From Sphingopyxis lindanitolerans (GTDB lineage: Bacteria > Pseudomonadota > Alphaproteobacteria > Sphingomonadales > Sphingomonadaceae): a stretch of DNA of 64,000 nt. The notes under the pieces were generated by a model. It made no database searches, was not told the origin of the DNA, and saw only the letters and a program-made list of their open reading frames with translations. Each line of letters starts with the position of its first letter. Within the stretch, counting starts at the first letter, position 1. This document shows positions 1 to 7,054 of the stretch, piece after piece. The translations under genes were made by a program, and so were the position numbers. The stretch covers positions 2,936,009 to 3,000,008 of the forward strand of contig NZ_CM009578.1 in assembly GCF_002993885.1 (NCBI RefSeq), in the 5' to 3' direction.

Positions 1-84
1 GCTACTTTGCTGCATCTGCGAAACATCTGATATGGTGCAAAATGTCCCGACGGCGCGCTTGCACCTTCCGGCATTTTTGGCACT

Positions 85-741
85 ATGCATGCCATGACAT
101 TGACCGCCGACCTCTTCTGGTCCTTTCGCTCGCCCTATTCCTATCTGGCGATTGGCCGCTACCGGGCGCTCGCGGCCAGCCATGAACTGACGATCAACCT
201 GCGTCCGGTCTATCCGCTGGCGATCCGCCAGCCCGATTTCTTCGAGCGCAATCACCCGAACTGGCTGAGCTATACGATGCGTGACATGATCCGCGTCGCG
301 CAATTCCATGGCATTCCGTTCGGGCCGCCGCGACCCGACCCGATCGTCCAGAATGTGACGACCCGCGCGATCGCCGCCGAGCAGCCCTATATCTATCGCC
401 TGACGCGCCTCGGACAGGCAGCGTCGCGCCGCGGCAAGAGCCTGGGCTTCTGTCACGAGGTCGCACGGCTGATCTGGGGCGGCGCGCAGGACTGGCATCT
501 CGGCGACCATCTCGCCGACGCCACCCGCCGCGCCGACCTCGACCTTGCCGAACTCGACGCCGAGGCGGTGGAGGATGCGGAATCGCTCGACACCGAAATC
601 GCCGCCAATCAGGTGGCGCTCGAGATCGCGGGACATTGGGGCGTTCCGACCCTGGTCTTCGACGGCGAACCCTTCTTCGGGCAGGACCGCATCGAAATGG
701 CGAAATGGCGCATGGAGCAAAAAGGGCTGCGGCCGCGATAG
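85..741 (+). CDS. 2-hydroxychromene-2-carboxylate isomerase / DsbA-family thioredoxin-fold protein
   Basis: A 218-residue protein of the DsbA-like thioredoxin fold subfamily that includes the glutathione-dependent 2-hydroxychromene-2-carboxylate isomerases. Family signs are the N-terminal FWSFRSPYSYLA segment, with Ser in place of the redox Cys pair, and a C-terminal stretch WGVPTLVFDGEPFFGQDR that matches the cis-Pro loop and the end of the fold. It probably binds glutathione or a CoA-like thiol in the cytoplasm. The physiological substrate cannot be read from sequence, because no naphthalene or aromatic-degradation genes lie nearby. An in-frame ATG at 94 is an equally good start; neither has a clear Shine-Dalgarno. 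It stands alone, followed by a palindromic element. Confidence 0.75.
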   Translation: MHAMTLTADLFWSFRSPYSYLAIGRYRALAASHELTINLRPVYPLAIRQPDFFERNHPNWLSYTMRDMIRVAQFHGIPFGPPRPDPIVQNVTTRAIAAEQPYIYRLTRLGQAASRRGKSLGFCHEVARLIWGGAQDWHLGDHLADATRRADLDLAELDAEAVEDAESLDTEIAANQVALEIAGHWGVPTLVFDGEPFFGQDRIEMAKWRMEQKGLRPR

Positions 742-742
742 C

Positions 743-938
743 GGAATTTTCGCGCAGAGTTCGCGCAAAGGACGCAAAGAGCACGTAGAAATTAAAACCA
801 CCATGTTCCCCCGCGAAGGCGGGGGTCCATCTCCGGTCGGTGCGAGGTAGAGCCAGCAGGAGATGGGTCCCCGCCTTCGCGGGGGAACATTTGGTTTTGA
901 AATCTCCCCATCCTCTGCGGCCTCTGCGCGAAAATTCC
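743..938. repeat. Nested palindromic element (copy A of the long inverted-repeat family)
   Basis: Two inverted repeats, one inside the other, fill the gap between the isomerase and the hydrolase. The outer arms, 743-759 and 922-938, are a perfect 17-bp match (GGAATTTTCGCGCAGAG and its complement). The inner arms, 803-834 and 859-890, match with two mismatches and each contain a small hairpin CCCCGCGAAGGCGGGG. The outer arms carry the GCGCAGAG units seen in the elements near 18.2 kb and 36.7 kb, but the inner part belongs to a different REP-like family. There is no open frame with coding character. Confidence 0.8.
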
Positions 939-978
939 TGCATCTTGCCCTAACGCCGCATCCACGCATAAAGGCTTC

Positions 979-1731
979 ATGACTATCGAACCGCAATTTT
1001 TCGATGCGCGCGATGGCGTGCGGCTGGCGTGGCGCGAGATGGGCGAAGGCTTGCCACTTATCCTCCTTCACGGCCTGTTCTCGAATGCCGAGGTCAACTG
1101 GATCAAGTTCGGCACCGCCGCGCGCATCGCCGAGGCGGGCTATCGCGTCATCATGCCCGACCTGCGCATCCACGGATCGAGCGAAGCGCCGCACGAGCCC
1201 GACCATTATCCGCCCGACATATTGGTGCAGGATCTTCAGGATCTGGTCGCGCATCTGGGTCTTGCCGATTTCGACCTCGGCGGCTTTTCGCTCGGCGCGC
1301 GGACCAGCGTTCGCGCGGTGGTCGCGGGGATGCGGCCGCGGCGGCTGATCCTCGGCGGCATGGGGCTTGCGGGGCTGGCCGGCTGGGCAAAGCGCGGGCA
1401 ATTCTTCCAGCGCGTCATCGCCGACTATGACAGCGCGAAGCGTGGCGACGACATCTGGCTGTCGGTCCAGTTCATGAAGACGATGAAGATCGATCGCGTC
1501 GCGGCGCGCCTGCTGCTGGACAGCTTCACCGACACGGCGCCTGCCCTGCTGGATGCGCTGACGATGCCGGTGCTGGTCGTCTGCGGCGATCAGGACCAGG
1601 ACAATGGTTCGGCGGGCGAACTGGTCGCGGCGCTGGCCGATGCGCGGCTGGCGACCATCCCCGGCACCCATATGTCGAGCGTGACCCGGCCCGATCTGGG
1701 CGAGGCGATCGCGGCGTTCCTCACCGCTTGA
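979..1731 (+). CDS. Alpha/beta hydrolase
   Basis: A 250-residue alpha/beta-hydrolase. The oxyanion-hole segment LILLHGLF lies at about residues 27-34. The nucleophile elbow GFSLG is at 102-106, so Ser104 is the probable catalytic nucleophile. An acid candidate lies in VVCGDQDQDN near 195, and the catalytic His is probably in PGTHMSS near 230. No signal peptide, so a cytoplasmic esterase, C-C hydrolase or haloperoxidase-like enzyme is likely. The substrate is unknown. The ATG at 979 follows the palindromic element directly, with only a weak ribosome-binding site, and the gene ends 76 bases before the M2 peptidase start. Confidence 0.8.
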   Translation: MTIEPQFFDARDGVRLAWREMGEGLPLILLHGLFSNAEVNWIKFGTAARIAEAGYRVIMPDLRIHGSSEAPHEPDHYPPDILVQDLQDLVAHLGLADFDLGGFSLGARTSVRAVVAGMRPRRLILGGMGLAGLAGWAKRGQFFQRVIADYDSAKRGDDIWLSVQFMKTMKIDRVAARLLLDSFTDTAPALLDALTMPVLVVCGDQDQDNGSAGELVAALADARLATIPGTHMSSVTRPDLGEAIAAFLTA

Positions 1732-1807
1732 CCCTGTCGGCCGCGCGGTCCAGATTATGCGCCATCGCGCCAGAGAGCGCACCCCTGTCCAAGAGGATCG
1801 CACCTTA

Positions 1808-3652
1808 ATGAAAGCCATGATTTCAACGCTGTCGCTGGCCCTTTCGCTCGCGGTGGCGGCCCCCGCCCTGGCGCAAGCGGCCCCCGCTGCCGCCCCCGCC
1901 CCCACGGCAGCCCCCACCGCGGCCGACGCCGATGCCTTCATCGCCGCGGTCGAGAAGGATCTGTTCGACTATACGGTCGAGGGCAGCCAGGTGAACTGGG
2001 TCAACGCGACCTATATCACCGAAGATACCGACGCGATGGCGGCGCGGATCAACGCGATCGGCACCGAAAAATCGGTTAAATATGCGCTCGAGGCCGCGAA
2101 ATATATGAATGTGCCGGGGCTGAGTGCCGATACGAAGCGCAAGCTCGACATATTGCGCACCGGCATCGTCCTGCCCGCGCCGACGACGCCCGGCGCGGCG
2201 ACCGAACTCAACACAATCGCGACCGACCTGCAATCGCAGTACGGCAAGGGCCGCGGCATGCTCGACGGCAAGGAAATTTCGGGCTCGGACATCGAGGCCG
2301 AGATGGGCAATCTTCAGCGCACGCCCGCCGAATATGCCGAGATGTGGACGAGCTGGCACAATAATGTCGGCACGCCGATGAAGGACGACTATGCCAAGAT
2401 GGTCGGCATCGCGAACGAAGGCGCCAAGGAGTTGGGTTTCGCCGACACCGGCGCGATGTGGCGGTCGGGATATGACATGCCGCCCGAGGAATTCGCCAAG
2501 CTGACCGAAAAGATCTGGCAGGATATGAAGCCGCTCTATGTGGCGCTCCACACCTATGTCCGTTGGAAACTGAACGAGAAATATGGCGACGCGGTGCAAC
2601 CCAAGACCGGCCCGATCCGCGCCGACCTGCTCGGCAATATGTGGGCGCAGGAATGGGGCAATATCTACCCGCTCGTCGCGCCTCCGGGCACCGGCGACCT
2701 CGGCTACGACATCGGCGACCTGCTCAAGGAAAAGGGCAAGAAGCCGCTCGACATGGTCAAGGCGGGTGAGAATTTCTATTCCTCGCTGGGCTTCGCGCCG
2801 CTTCCCGAAACCTTCTGGAAGCGCAGCCAGTTCCTCAAGCCCGCCGACCGCGAGGTCGTCTGCCACGCCTCGGCGTGGGACGTCGACAACAAGGACGATG
2901 TCCGCATCAAGATGTGCATCAAGGTGAATGCCGACGATTTCGTCACCATCCACCACGAGCTCGGCCATAATTACTACCAGCGCGCCTATAACAAGCAGCC
3001 GTTCCTTTACCTGAACGGCGCGAACGACGGCTTCCACGAAGCGATCGGCGATTTCGTCGCGCTGTCGATCACCCCGCAATATCTGGTCGACATCGGCCTG
3101 CTCGACAAATCGAAGGTGCCGAGCGCCGACAAGGACATCGGCCTTTTGCTGCGGCAGGCGATGGACAAGGTCGCTTTCCTGCCCTTTGGCCTGCTCGTCG
3201 ACCGCTGGCGTTGGAGCGTGTTCGACGGGTCGATCAAGCCCGCCGACTATAACAAGGCGTGGACCGACCTGCGCCTGCAATATCAGGGCATCACGCCCCC
3301 GGGCGAACGGCCGGCGAATGCCTTCGACCCCGGCGCCAAATATCATATTCCGGGCAACACCCCCTACACCCGCTATTTCCTGGCGCGCGTGCTGCAGTTC
3401 CAATTCTATCAGGCGGCGTGCAAGCAGGCGGGCTGGAAGGGGCCGCTCCACCGCTGCTCCTTCTATGGCAACAAGGCGGTCGGCGCGAAATTGAACGCGA
3501 TGCTCGAAATGGGCGCGTCGAAGCCGTGGCCCGACGCGCTCCAGGCCTTCACCGGCAGCCGCGAAATGTCGGGCCGCGCGATGGCCGAATATTTCGCCCC
3601 GCTGAAGAAATGGCTCGACGAGCAGAACAAGGGGCATCCGTCGGGCTGGTAA
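1808..3652 (+). CDS. M2-family (ACE-like) peptidyl-dipeptidase, exported
   Basis: A 614-residue zinc metallopeptidase of family M2, related to angiotensin-converting enzyme, which releases C-terminal dipeptides. The zinc site HHELGH lies at residues 382-387 (ligands His383 and His387) and the third ligand is probably Glu411 in FHEAIGD. A signal peptide is evident: MKAMISTLSLALSLAVAAPALAQA, followed by an Ala/Pro-rich linker, so the enzyme is likely periplasmic. The start at 1808 is chosen because the signal peptide begins there and AGAGGA lies 10 bases upstream; the frame is open back to 1757. Length fits bacterial single-domain ACE homologues. A strong terminator follows. Confidence 0.9.
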   Translation: MKAMISTLSLALSLAVAAPALAQAAPAAAPAPTAAPTAADADAFIAAVEKDLFDYTVEGSQVNWVNATYITEDTDAMAARINAIGTEKSVKYALEAAKYMNVPGLSADTKRKLDILRTGIVLPAPTTPGAATELNTIATDLQSQYGKGRGMLDGKEISGSDIEAEMGNLQRTPAEYAEMWTSWHNNVGTPMKDDYAKMVGIANEGAKELGFADTGAMWRSGYDMPPEEFAKLTEKIWQDMKPLYVALHTYVRWKLNEKYGDAVQPKTGPIRADLLGNMWAQEWGNIYPLVAPPGTGDLGYDIGDLLKEKGKKPLDMVKAGENFYSSLGFAPLPETFWKRSQFLKPADREVVCHASAWDVDNKDDVRIKMCIKVNADDFVTIHHELGHNYYQRAYNKQPFLYLNGANDGFHEAIGDFVALSITPQYLVDIGLLDKSKVPSADKDIGLLLRQAMDKVAFLPFGLLVDRWRWSVFDGSIKPADYNKAWTDLRLQYQGITPPGERPANAFDPGAKYHIPGNTPYTRYFLARVLQFQFYQAACKQAGWKGPLHRCSFYGNKAVGAKLNAMLEMGASKPWPDALQAFTGSREMSGRAMAEYFAPLKKWLDEQNKGHPSGW

Positions 3653-3669
3653 GGCCTGCGGTCGTCAGG

Positions 3670-3705
3670 AAAAAGGACCGGGAAGGCGACTTCCCGGTCC
3701 TTTTT
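3670..3705 (+). terminator. Rho-independent terminator of the M2 peptidase
   Basis: A perfect 15-bp stem (3670-3684 with 3691-3705) with a 6-base loop, GC-rich in its inner part and ending in five T residues. It begins 18 bases after the peptidase stop codon. Confidence 0.9.
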
Positions 3706-3787
3706 GTTCGGTGGCCGGAAATTTGGACCTTTATGACGGCTTTGGGATGGGAAGCGGACGTGGGTCTCCTAGGGGAAACCCAATAGA

Positions 3788-3897
3788 CCGCATCCCCGAG
3801 CGAAGACGAGGGGCACGTTCGAGCGGAGCGAGAACCGCGCGCCTCCGCTGCCTCGACTTCGCTCGGCAGAGCCCCTCGTCTTCGCTCGGGGATGCGG
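3788..3897. repeat. Perfect 27-bp inverted repeat, flanked by 10-bp direct repeats
   Basis: The arms 3788-3814 and 3871-3897 are perfect reverse complements over 27 bases, separated by a 56-base loop that itself contains partly complementary GAGCGGAGCGAG-like sequence. The decamer TATGACGGCT occurs at 3732-3741 and again at 3902-3911, on either side. The direct repeats are not placed symmetrically: there is a 46-base gap on the left and 4 on the right. Confidence 0.8.
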
Positions 3898-3968
3898 CTT
3901 CTATGACGGCTCGCCACGCTGATTGCGGCAACAACTGGCCGAAAGCTGCTATCGGCATCCCCACATCT

Positions 3969-4295
3969 TCATCGAGCCTCCACGGCCTGCTTGAATCGCG
4001 CCAGGCGGGCGGTGGCTGCGGCCGCGTGGGGGCCGATCCAGCGGTCGTGGATATCGTGGATCGGCATCGCGTTCAGGTGATTCCAGCGCTCGCGGCCGCG
4101 GCGTTCGGCGATGACCAGTCCGGCGTCCTCCAGCACTTTGAGATGTTGCATCACGGTGCAGCGGTCGATGTTGGCGAAGTTGCCGCACAGCGTGCCCGTG
4201 GTCAGCGGCTGGTCCTTGAGGTCGTCGAGGATCTGGCGGCGGATATGCGACGACAGAGCCTTGAAAACACGGTCATATTCTTCGTGGATTGACAT
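3969..4295 (-). CDS. ArsR-family winged-helix transcriptional regulator
   Basis: A 108-residue helix-turn-helix protein of the ArsR type. The winged-helix region covers about residues 8-75, with the recognition segment NIDRCTVMQHLKVLEDAGLV and wing RRGRERWNHL. It is of the metal-independent subgroup that is usually divergent from, or cotranscribed with, SRPBCC/AHSA1 proteins, which is the arrangement here: the SRPBCC gene starts 48 bases away on the other strand. A palindrome touching its own start codon suggests autorepression and joint control of the pair. The inducer is unknown. The single Cys pair usual in metal sensors of this family is not evident. Confidence 0.85.
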   Translation of the reverse strand: MSIHEEYDRVFKALSSHIRRQILDDLKDQPLTTGTLCGNFANIDRCTVMQHLKVLEDAGLVIAERRGRERWNHLNAMPIHDIHDRWIGPHAAAATARLARFKQAVEAR

Positions 4296-4313
4296 GTTGT
4301 AAATTTATAACAT
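4294..4313. promoter_or_regulatory. Candidate ArsR operator in the divergent promoter
   Basis: The 20-base sequence ATGTTGTAAATTTATAACAT is an inverted repeat with nine of ten positions complementary. It is AT-rich in a GC-rich region and overlaps the start codon of the regulator. It lies between the divergent ArsR and SRPBCC genes, as expected for an autoregulated operator. Confidence 0.6.
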
Positions 4314-4342
4314 AATGACAGAAACGCAAGCGGAGATTGTCG

Positions 4343-4825
4343 ATGGAGCTGAAATTCCGAGTCGCGGCGCGGATCGCGAGGCCGGTGCACGATGTGTTCG
4401 AGGCGGTCGCCGATCCCGCGCAACTGTCGCATTATTTCACCACCGGCGGCGCCAAGGGCCGGCTCGAGACCGGCGCGACGGTGACATGGGACTTCCACGA
4501 TTTTCCCGGCGCCTTTCCGGTCTATGTGATCGAGGTCGTGCCCGACGAGACGATCATTCTCGAATGGCAGGCGAACGAAGGTGAGGCGCCGAACGTCGAG
4601 GGCGGCGAACTCAGGGACGCCGCCTATCGCACGCGGGTGACGATGCGTTTCAAGGGTCTCGACGACGGCCGCACGCTCGTCGAGATCGCCGAAGAGGGCT
4701 GGCGCGAGAACCAGGGCGCGCTGGGCGCGTCCTACGGCAATTGTCAGGGCTGGTCGCAGATGCTCTGCGCGCTCAAGATGTGGATCGAGCACGGCATCAA
4801 TCTGCGCGAGGGGATGTATAAATAA
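4343..4825 (+). CDS. SRPBCC (AHSA1/START-like) domain protein
   Basis: A 160-residue helix-grip (Bet v1-like) protein of the AHSA1 subfamily. The pattern RIARPVHDVFEAVADPAQLSH at the N-terminus, the beta strands through the middle and a C-terminal amphipathic helix after the GNCQGWSQMLCALKMWIEHG segment are typical. Members bind hydrophobic ligands in a cavity; no enzymatic residues can be assigned. The ATG at 4343 is preferred because GGAG lies 7 bases upstream; a TTG two codons earlier is less likely. It is divergent from, and presumably controlled by, the adjacent ArsR regulator. Confidence 0.85.
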   Translation: MELKFRVAARIARPVHDVFEAVADPAQLSHYFTTGGAKGRLETGATVTWDFHDFPGAFPVYVIEVVPDETIILEWQANEGEAPNVEGGELRDAAYRTRVTMRFKGLDDGRTLVEIAEEGWRENQGALGASYGNCQGWSQMLCALKMWIEHGINLREGMYK

Positions 4826-4872
4826 GCGGGTATTTCGCGGGCGCGGGCGCCAACCGGAAACTCGGGCCATGG

Positions 4873-4893
4873 ATGCTGAAACAGGTTCAGCAT
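4873..4893. repeat. Small REP-like hairpin
   Basis: ATGCTGAA and TTCAGCAT (4873-4880 and 4886-4893) form an 8-bp hairpin followed by GACGA. A partial copy of the same motif (GTCATGCTGAAACAAGTTC) lies at about 6857-6875. This kind of short dispersed palindrome is common between genes in sphingomonads. Confidence 0.5.
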
Positions 4894-4929
4894 GACGAAG
4901 CTGTGGGAACTCCTGCCCCCGGAAAATGC

Positions 4930-4952
4930 CGGGGTGGGCGCCGCCCACCCCG
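4930..4952 (-). terminator. Terminator of the OmpA-family gene
   Basis: Arms 4930-4940 and 4942-4952 are 11-bp complements (CGGGGTGGGCG). On the minus strand the hairpin is followed by GGCATTTTCC, which supplies a short U tract. It begins 13 bases after the OmpA stop codon in the direction of transcription. Confidence 0.65.
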
Positions 4953-4964
4953 CGCAACTTGTCC

Positions 4965-5840
4965 TTACAGGCCGTCGAGACCCTTGCTGACCAGGATATT
5001 CACCGCGACGCGGCGGTTCTGGGCCATGCCTTCGGGGGTGGTGTTGTCCGCGGCCGGGTCGGCTTCGGCCATCCCGGTGGGGGTCAGCATGCGATAGGGT
5101 TTCCAGCCGCACGCCTGCTGAAGATAATTGACGACGCCGCCGGCGCGCTTTTCGCTGAGCGTCTGGTTCAATTCCTGGCTTCCCCGCGAATCGGTGTAGC
5201 CGACGACGAGCAGCAGGGCGTTGTCCATCCCCTCGGCCTGGGTTGCCGCGTTGCAGAGATCGGCTTTCGCCTGCGGCGACAGCACGGCCTTGCCGGTGTC
5301 GAAGTTCACGTTCGTCGTGCCCTTGACATTATATTGGTCGATATCGCCGACGCGGCCGCGCAACGCCTCGGTCGCCGCGGTCTGTTCGGCAAAGCGCTGG
5401 TCGGTGCCGGTGCGGATCATCGATGCGGTCCTGAGATCCTTGTTCTTGAGCTCGATCTCGCTCGCGACCAGGCCGCCATCCCACTGCAAGGTCTCGACGC
5501 TGACCGGCAGGCCGTTGAGCAGCGAATTCGCGGCGAGCTTGTTGCGGCTGAGGCCCAGGAAGCCGCCGCTGGCCTTGATCCGGGTGTTGTCGCCGATCGC
5601 GATGTTCGTGTTGGTGCCGTCGGCGGTCGTGACTTGCATGCTGCCGTCGCTGCGCGCCGAGATGATGCCTTCGACCTCGGGCCCCTTGGTCATTTGGGCC
5701 GGATCGGGCATGCGTTCGCCGGTGACGGTCACGCTTTCGCTCTCGGGCGCGTCCTGCGCCTGCGCCGCCGCGCCGACCGCTGCTGTTCCAGCCAGCATGG
5801 CCAGCAGCCATAATCTCGAACTCTTGGAAACGGCACCCAT
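4965..5840 (-). CDS. OmpA-family cell-envelope protein
   Basis: A 291-residue exported protein. A signal peptide (about residues 1-29, ending AAAQAQ) is followed by a small beta-rich region with the segment GPEVEGIISARSDGSMQV. The C-terminal half is an OmpA-like peptidoglycan-binding domain, with the hallmark GYTDSRGSQELNQTLSEKRA and a final NRRVAVNILV. It has no N-terminal eight-stranded OmpA barrel, so it probably sits in the periplasm or is attached to the outer membrane and binds diaminopimelate in peptidoglycan. It is transcribed alone and has a terminator downstream. Confidence 0.85.
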   Translation of the reverse strand: MGAVSKSSRLWLLAMLAGTAAVGAAAQAQDAPESESVTVTGERMPDPAQMTKGPEVEGIISARSDGSMQVTTADGTNTNIAIGDNTRIKASGGFLGLSRNKLAANSLLNGLPVSVETLQWDGGLVASEIELKNKDLRTASMIRTGTDQRFAEQTAATEALRGRVGDIDQYNVKGTTNVNFDTGKAVLSPQAKADLCNAATQAEGMDNALLLVVGYTDSRGSQELNQTLSEKRAGGVVNYLQQACGWKPYRMLTPTGMAEADPAADNTTPEGMAQNRRVAVNILVSKGLDGL

Positions 5841-6023
5841 ATGCTACTCCTTCGATTGGATCAGCAGGGCCCGCAGTTTTCTTGGCCCCTTCTGGCACAG
5901 GAATACTCCCGGCAGGGTCCAGAGTTGCGCGGGTCATCGACCGCATTGCACGGCTCGCCTGATCGGGCGGTGTCGCAAAAAAGCCCCGCGTTCGCGGATT
6001 AGCGGCGATCGAATAGAGAAAAT

Positions 6024-6800
6024 TCAGGCATTCCGTGCCGTTAGGCCGCCGTCGACCGGGATCACCGCGCCGGTGATATAGCTTGCGGCGGGCAGGACGA
6101 GGCTGAGCGTCATATGCGCGACCTCCTCGGGCTCGCCATAGCGGCGGAGCGCGGTGCGGCGGCGTGCGAACACCGCCTTGTCCGCCTCGGGCACCGTGTC
6201 GGTCATATTGGTGCGGATCGGGCCGGGGCAGATGCAGTTGACCGTGATGCCGTCCTTGCCGAGATCGACCGCGAGCCCGCGGGTCAGTCCGACGACGCCC
6301 GACTTGGCGGCGACATAGGGCGTGTCGCCCGGCGTCGCGCCGAGCCCCTCGGTCGAGGCGATGTTGACGATGCGCGCGGCGTCGCTGCGCCGCAGCCATG
6401 GCAGCGCGGCGCGGACCATGCGTTGGTGCGCGGTCAGCATCACCGCGATCGCGCGGTGCCAGATCGCGTCATATTCATCCGCGGCATCGAGCGGGGCAAA
6501 GCTCGAAACCCCGGCATTGTTGATCAATATATCGATGCCGCCAAAGGCCGCCGCGATGGTGGCGACGGTGCGCCTGATCGCATCGCCATCCGAAACGTCG
6601 AGCGCGAAGGCGCGGGCATCCGCGCCCGCTTCGGCCGCGACCGCCTGGCACGCCGCCAGGTCGAGGTCGGTGACCGCGACCTTCGCGCCTTCGCTGGCGA
6701 GGAGGAGCGCGGTCGCACGGCCCATGCCGCTCGCCGCGCCGGTGACGATCGCGACGCGGCCGGCGATGGAGCGCGAGAGATTGGGGGGAGAGTTCGTCAT
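6024..6800 (-). CDS. Short-chain dehydrogenase/reductase (SDR)
   Basis: A 258-residue classical SDR. The nucleotide-binding TGAASGMG motif lies near the N-terminus, the NNAG motif follows, and the catalytic Ser and the Tyr-x-x-x-Lys are in NIAS...PYVAAKSG. The acid after beta strand 2 (VTDLD) favours NAD(H) over NADP(H), which is an inference. The C-terminal PVDGGLTA fits quinone- or ketone-reducing SDRs. ATG at 6800 is chosen, with GGAG 11 bases upstream; a GTG at 6818 would add six residues. The substrate is unknown and the neighbours give no pathway hint. Confidence 0.85.
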   Translation of the reverse strand: MTNSPPNLSRSIAGRVAIVTGAASGMGRATALLLASEGAKVAVTDLDLAACQAVAAEAGADARAFALDVSDGDAIRRTVATIAAAFGGIDILINNAGVSSFAPLDAADEYDAIWHRAIAVMLTAHQRMVRAALPWLRRSDAARIVNIASTEGLGATPGDTPYVAAKSGVVGLTRGLAVDLGKDGITVNCICPGPIRTNMTDTVPEADKAVFARRRTALRRYGEPEEVAHMTLSLVLPAASYITGAVIPVDGGLTARNA

Positions 6801-6925
6801 TGGCTGGATCGACTCCACTGGCGTCAGGGCTGAAGGCTATGCCGCCCATTTCTCATCGTCATGCTGAAACAAGTTCGGGGTGACGAAATATATGGGGCGC
6901 GTGCCGCTGGCTCAAGGCCGACGGC

Positions 6926-6951
6926 GGCCCCCGCCTGCGCGGGGGCGACGC
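6926..6951. repeat. REP-like GC-rich hairpin
   Basis: CCCCCGCCTGCGCGGGGGCGACG forms a short stem-loop of the same family as the hairpins at 10016-10043, in copy A near 0.8 kb, and inside addB at 22024-22052. It lies between convergent transcripts of the SDR and amn side and may also act as a transcription stop. Confidence 0.5.
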
Positions 6952-6960
6952 ATTATTGCG

Positions 6961-7054
6961 TCACCGGAACGGCGGTTCATTGCCTCCGCCGCTCAACGGA
7001 ACGGCGGTTCGTTGCCGCGCCGTTCACCGGAACGGCGGCTCGTTGAACGCGCGG
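6961..7054. repeat. Three tandem 31-32 bp units overlapping the 3' end of amn
   Basis: Units 6961-6992, 6993-7023 and 7024-7054 each begin TCAMCGGAACGGCGGYTCRTTG. The third unit is the genuine 3' end of the amn gene, coding on the minus strand for its last residues and stop, so the first two are extra downstream copies of the terminal codons. Confidence 0.8.

Larger units (their letters stand above)
3653..3968. other. Gene-free stretch with terminator and palindrome
   Basis: These 316 bases between the convergent M2 peptidase and ArsR regulator hold the terminator at 3670-3705 and a long perfect inverted repeat at 3788-3897. Open frames across it are generated by the palindrome and show no coding character. 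Confidence 0.7.

Noticed and set aside
1823..3637. Long open frame on the minus strand opposite the M2 peptidase
   Set aside because: The plus-strand frame has all catalytic motifs and a signal peptide. The minus frame is Arg/Leu-rich, without recognisable domains, as expected of antisense in high-G+C DNA.
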